From Lates calcarifer (taxonomy: Eukaryota; Chordata; Actinopteri; Centropomidae): 64,000 nucleotides of DNA. The notes beneath the pieces were generated by a model, which did not search any database, had not been told where the DNA came from, and saw only the letters and a program-made list of their open reading frames with translations. This document shows, in pieces, positions 60,348-64,000 of the stretch. The position numbers were made by a program, and so were the translations under genes. Position 1 is the stretch's first letter, and each line of letters opens with the position of its first letter. The stretch is taken from positions 11,750,644-11,814,643 of the forward strand of contig NC_066854.1 of the NCBI RefSeq assembly GCF_001640805.2. The letters run 5' to 3'.

Positions 60348-60393
60348 CCCCTCCCACCCTCACAGCTGCTAGCAGCTGTGAGGGTGGGAGGGG
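60348..60393. repeat. 46-bp perfect palindrome upstream of dock9
   Basis: Two 23-nt arms with no spacer, centred between 60370 and 60371 (core cagctgctagcagctg). The outer arms are ccctcccaccct and its reverse complement agggtgggaggg. Every base pairs. It starts 195 bp upstream of the dock9 ATG and can form a cruciform, or a GC-rich hairpin if transcribed. Confidence 0.95.
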
Positions 60394-61245
60394 ATATGTG
60401 TGTGTTTGTATGTACAGTATGTGATTTGTGAAAGCAAGAGTGGAGGAGAAAATCGACCACTCCCCCATTAAAAACTTAGAGGAGGCCCAGAGGTCGTGTC
60501 GTCATCTGTCTGCTCCACCTGCCTTTTGTGTGTGAGTTGAAAACACGAAGTGTTGGAAAACAGAAAAAAGAGCACAAGGAGAAAAAGTTTTTGGAACAAC
60601 TTAGGTTATAGTTTGTATTTGTATATACAGGGTGCCAGTAGAATACTTACTGAGTGCCTACAAGGGAAGAAATACAGGGAATAATGGGGCAACAAATTTG
60701 AGAAGGCAGATCTTATAAATAATTATTCACAATTATGCTATTACTAACTTTTTTAGTAATTACAGGGTACAAACAAGCTTGACTTATCATTAAACTTTTT
60801 GACGGTTATGATTAGGTAGTGCTTGGTTTAGTTCAGGGAAAGATTGTGGGGTTAAAACAGAAAAAAGTGCATGAGAGACAAACAGTTAACTGAAACCATA
60901 ATCTGTCACTAACTAACCAAAATTCTTTAGTTGCTCACAGTAAAGCTGACCGCACATAGGAATATGAGGATGTGGTGGCTCATTGACCAGCCACAACATT
61001 AAAATCAATTATCGAATTTAATGTTGCGGGTGATCGATGACTATTGTTTTCTGTTTAATTGTGGTGGTTACTGTGTAATTATAGTGGGACAGTCTACATG
61101 TTACAGCTGACATGCTCACTGCTCTGGGAAAAGAGCTGAACAAGAAACTGTTTTGCTTTATTTTATAATCCTAAACTCTACAACTGCACTGTTATTACAA
61201 CGACTAAGGGGTGAACAGTGAGCAGCTTTATTTTACAACCTGAAT

Positions 61246-61281
61246 ACTATAGTGTATAGTATCTACACTATACACTATAGT
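61246..61281. repeat. 15-bp inverted repeat with 6-nt loop
   Basis: Arms actatagtgtatagt (61246-61260) and actatacactatagt (61267-61281) are exact reverse complements separated by atctac. Confidence 0.9.
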
Positions 61282-62236
61282 TAAGAATCATAGTGTTCTG
61301 TCACTAATAAGGAACACCCATTATCCAACTGTTGTTTGGTGAATTGATTAAAAGCTTGCCACAGCATTTCTTATACTGTATGTTGTCGGATGAACTTAAA
61401 TTAAGTTTGCAAGTGAAAGTGTTTGTATTCACCACCTTAATGCTTAATTCTAATTCCGTGGTTGCCAGATGGATCTTACATAGAATCCCAAAACTGCATT
61501 ACGGTTGAAATATCTAAAAATAACTGTTAGCAGCCACAGTAACAGTATTTAGACACTCAACCTGTGTTGATAAAGTTCTACTCCCCACTGATATTTTGCT
61601 CTGCTTTGAACTGTTCCTGTGCCGTATCCGCTGCAGCAGGCGCCCACAGCAGGGTCTGTTCAAACACACTTCCCCCTTATCCAGCTCGCAGATGCAACAC
61701 ACACTTTCACACAGTCCTGCTGCTTCGGGAACAGTTTGAGTTGCCCCCTGTTTCTCCATCCAGTCAGCATTCTTCCAGAGGAGAATCACTCGCCTTTAAT
61801 GTTTAAATAACAGAGGAGTGGCTTTGCTGCTTTTCTTTTTTGGAGAGTGTGTTTCAGAATGATGACATTTAAAGTTTTCAATGAGGAATAGCTGTGGGTA
61901 AATTTATGCTAATCCTGTATTCTGCAAGACTTTTTTTTTTCTTTTATGCTGTATTACATGATTCCCAAACCATCACTGATGTTTACAAGCCACTGAATCT
62001 TTCTGACTCAACAAGCATTATTAAAAACTCATCCAATTATCTCTGTGGGCTGGGAAGTTAGGGCCTCTCTCGTGCACACAGAAGGGGAAGTAGGAGGGGT
62101 GGGGGTGGGGCGGGGGCAGGGGAGTCTCAGAGAGAGGGGATGACATGCTACAGGTCAGGATGACTACAAAGGCCATCATCTCTCTGCTGCAGTTTCAGCA
62201 TCACTGCTCCTAACAAAATATGGCACAAAGACAGGC

Positions 62237-62240
<4 letters not shown>

Positions 62241-62276
<36 letters not shown>
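62241..62276. repeat. (GT)n microsatellite
   Basis: Eighteen uninterrupted GT units. Confidence 0.95.
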
Positions 62277-62279
<3 letters not shown>

Positions 62280-62489
62280 AGTTTCACTTTTTCTACTGCA
62301 GGGCCCTCTGATGTGTGAGGCACAGTGCATAATTTGCATAACTTGTTTTAACTGTACTTGCTTCAAAGAGACTTGCAGAAATGTACAATTCAGAGAAACA
62401 ACCTGTTTCAGGAGACTGCACAGAGGCTGTAAAATAAAGGTGTTCCACTTATCCAGCAGGGCATCTGTGAGATGAGGTGAAATGGAAAA

Positions 62490-63080
62490 AGCTTAATGAG
62501 TCACAAGAATGGCCATCATGACTGGAACAGAAACCCCTGGAAACCTCAGTTCCTGGGCTTCACTAGCTTCTATATGTGTTACATCAGGAGCCACGGTTCC
62601 ATGGCCAATCCCCTCACTGCTTGGACCTCAGTCCACAGGGCATCCTCATGGTCCCTGCCTGCTCAAGTGGCCTTCAACCAGACCCATCAAAGCTGTTTGT
62701 GGTGGAAGGTGATGCATTGAATACAAGTGTGGCTGTGGCCCTGTGCCTTCTCCTCCTGCAGCCCATCCCAGCAGAACGCAACTACAGTACTGGGAACCAA
62801 GAGTTGCTGGCAGTCAAGTTGGCCTGGGAAGAATGGAGACAGTGGTTGGAGGGAGTGGAGCAGCCGTTTGTGGTCTGGACAGACAACTAGAGCTTAGAGT
62901 ACATCAGCACAGTTAAAGGGCTGAACTCTCATCAGGCCTGCAGGGCATTGTTCTTTACTCTGTGCTATCACCCCGTGTCCAAGAATGCAAAGCTTGAAGC
63001 TCCGTCTCTAGAGTTCCAGTGAGAGGAGGTTACTACAGAACTAGAGGAGATCCAATCACAGACCCTCATCATTAGAGCTG
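62490..63080 (+). mobile_element. decayed Ty3/gypsy retrotransposon pol fragment (RT/RNase H)
   Basis: Spread over several frames are pieces of the end of reverse transcriptase and the start of RNase [21 protein letters not shown] and PLTAW, then [12 protein letters not shown], then [39 protein letters not shown] and, after a stop, SLEYIS. The order and motifs match gypsy-type elements common in fish. Frameshifts and stops show it is dead. No LTRs, integrase or gag were recognised. Confidence 0.8.
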
Positions 63081-64000
63081 TCACCTAGGAGATTGAGAAC
63101 AAGATGAGGCAGGTTCCAGGTGACAGTCATTTGACACCTGGATTATGCCTTCTTAAAGACAACATGAACTTTTTCTGACCACTTTCATTTCAAAATCAGT
63201 GTGAACCCCCAAATATTTATAAGAGGAATTTTAGCATGCTGAGAATTACTTTTTTCCAATTGTCTAATCCATATTCACTTAAATCTTTCAGCATCACTGG
63301 TGCCTTGTATGTTCTAAACAGGGGGGGGGATTCACCCCAGAATGTAAGTTTGTATCATATAGTAACTATCTACTTCTTTTTTCTCTGCTCACACTATAGG
63401 CAATATTCAAGATTCTGGTGGTAAATATTAGAAACGTTTTGCCACGACGCATTCATTTTGCTATAAAACAACTGGGTTCTTATGCTCATGCTGGTTGGAA
63501 ACATTTAACATTTCCCTTTAGCAGCCTTATTAACATGAATACTGTTGGAAAGGGCTAAGAGATTAAACTAAATGAGGAAACTCAATGTGTGTTCTAAAGG
63601 ATATTTTGGGCTCAAGTATTTAAAGCAAATCCTGGAGCAGACATTCCCCTAGCTTCAGTCTTTAATGGACTGCTGACTATACTGTGTCCCCATCGTCCTG
63701 CGGAGGCCTCAGTGACAGCGTCACCAGCCCAGCATGATAATCAGCCTCTTGTCAAAGACCCTGGCTGCTCTGAGGTCATCCTGCTTCATTCACCCACATC
63801 TCTGGAGCACTCTCACGCCATCACGCTCGCCGGGGCTATCGCTGGTAACCTGCCAGCAATACCACGAGGATGTGTGAGTTTGTGTCTGAATGTGTGTATG
63901 ATGGGAGATAAGACTGCAAATTAGTTTACGACACCATCTGCGTAAGAGCTTGACGTACAAGAAATTGTCGTCAGAGAGAGAGAGAGAGGGAGAGAGAGAA

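Larger units (their letters stand above)
60400..64000. other. region upstream of dock9
   Basis: No gene could be supported. The region carries an AT-rich hairpin (61246-61281), a (GT)n run (62241-62276), a decayed gypsy pol piece (62490-63080) and a terminal GA-rich run (63974-64000). A less repetitive, more GC-rich stretch at about 63640-63960 is a possible conserved or regulatory segment, not testable here. Confidence 0.5.

Noticed and set aside
1..64000. tRNA, rRNA, operon, prophage or defence-system content
   Set aside because: No such motifs were seen; the window is intron-rich vertebrate DNA where those prokaryotic categories do not apply.

Overview
This is a vertebrate nuclear genomic window, almost certainly from a ray-finned (teleost) fish. 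The evidence is three split genes with GT-AG introns, compact introns of about 80-600 bp, many long CA/GT microsatellites, and several dispersed repeats familiar from teleost genomes. Gene order is the 3' part of stk24 (+), then slc15a1 (-), then dock9 (-), which matches the known vertebrate block STK24-SLC15A1-DOCK9 (human 13q32). I see no bacterial, plasmid or viral gene content, no CRISPR array, and no tRNA or rRNA gene. || Layout. 1-1355: an stk24 intron with a decayed hAT-type BED-finger remnant. 1356-3537: the last six coding exons of stk24 (end of the kinase domain and the C-terminal tail), then a putative long 3' UTR with a (TG)n(CG)n tract and a GGA tract. About 5.7-8.3 kb: spacer between the convergent stk24 and slc15a1 genes. 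8649-16903: the complete slc15a1 (PepT1) coding region in 23 exons; the frame closes everywhere except for one surplus base in exon 11. 17-20 kb: intergenic. 21001-60153: the complete dock9 coding region in 52 core exons, plus three candidate alternative exons of 6, 15 and 273 nt. 60.2-64 kb: upstream of dock9, with a 46-bp perfect palindrome, a decayed Ty3/gypsy pol fragment and microsatellites. || Function. The three genes are neighbours by ancestry and do not form a pathway. stk24 encodes an MST3-type Ste20 kinase. slc15a1 encodes the proton-coupled intestinal di/tripeptide transporter. dock9 encodes a zizimin-family guanine nucleotide exchange factor for Cdc42, with a PH domain, a C2/DHR-1 domain and a C-terminal DHR-2 catalytic region. 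|| Exon boundaries were derived by hand from splice signals, phase continuity and remembered family sequence; no alignment was run. The points most worth checking are the slc15a1 exon 11 frameshift, a one-base phase conflict in dock9 between core exons 20 and 21, the dock9 candidate cassette exons, the palindrome just upstream of the dock9 start codon, and CA-repeat tracts lying directly behind weak or GC 5' splice sites. I found no convincing new biological system; this is mainly a well-conserved fish locus with several unusual splice and structure features.
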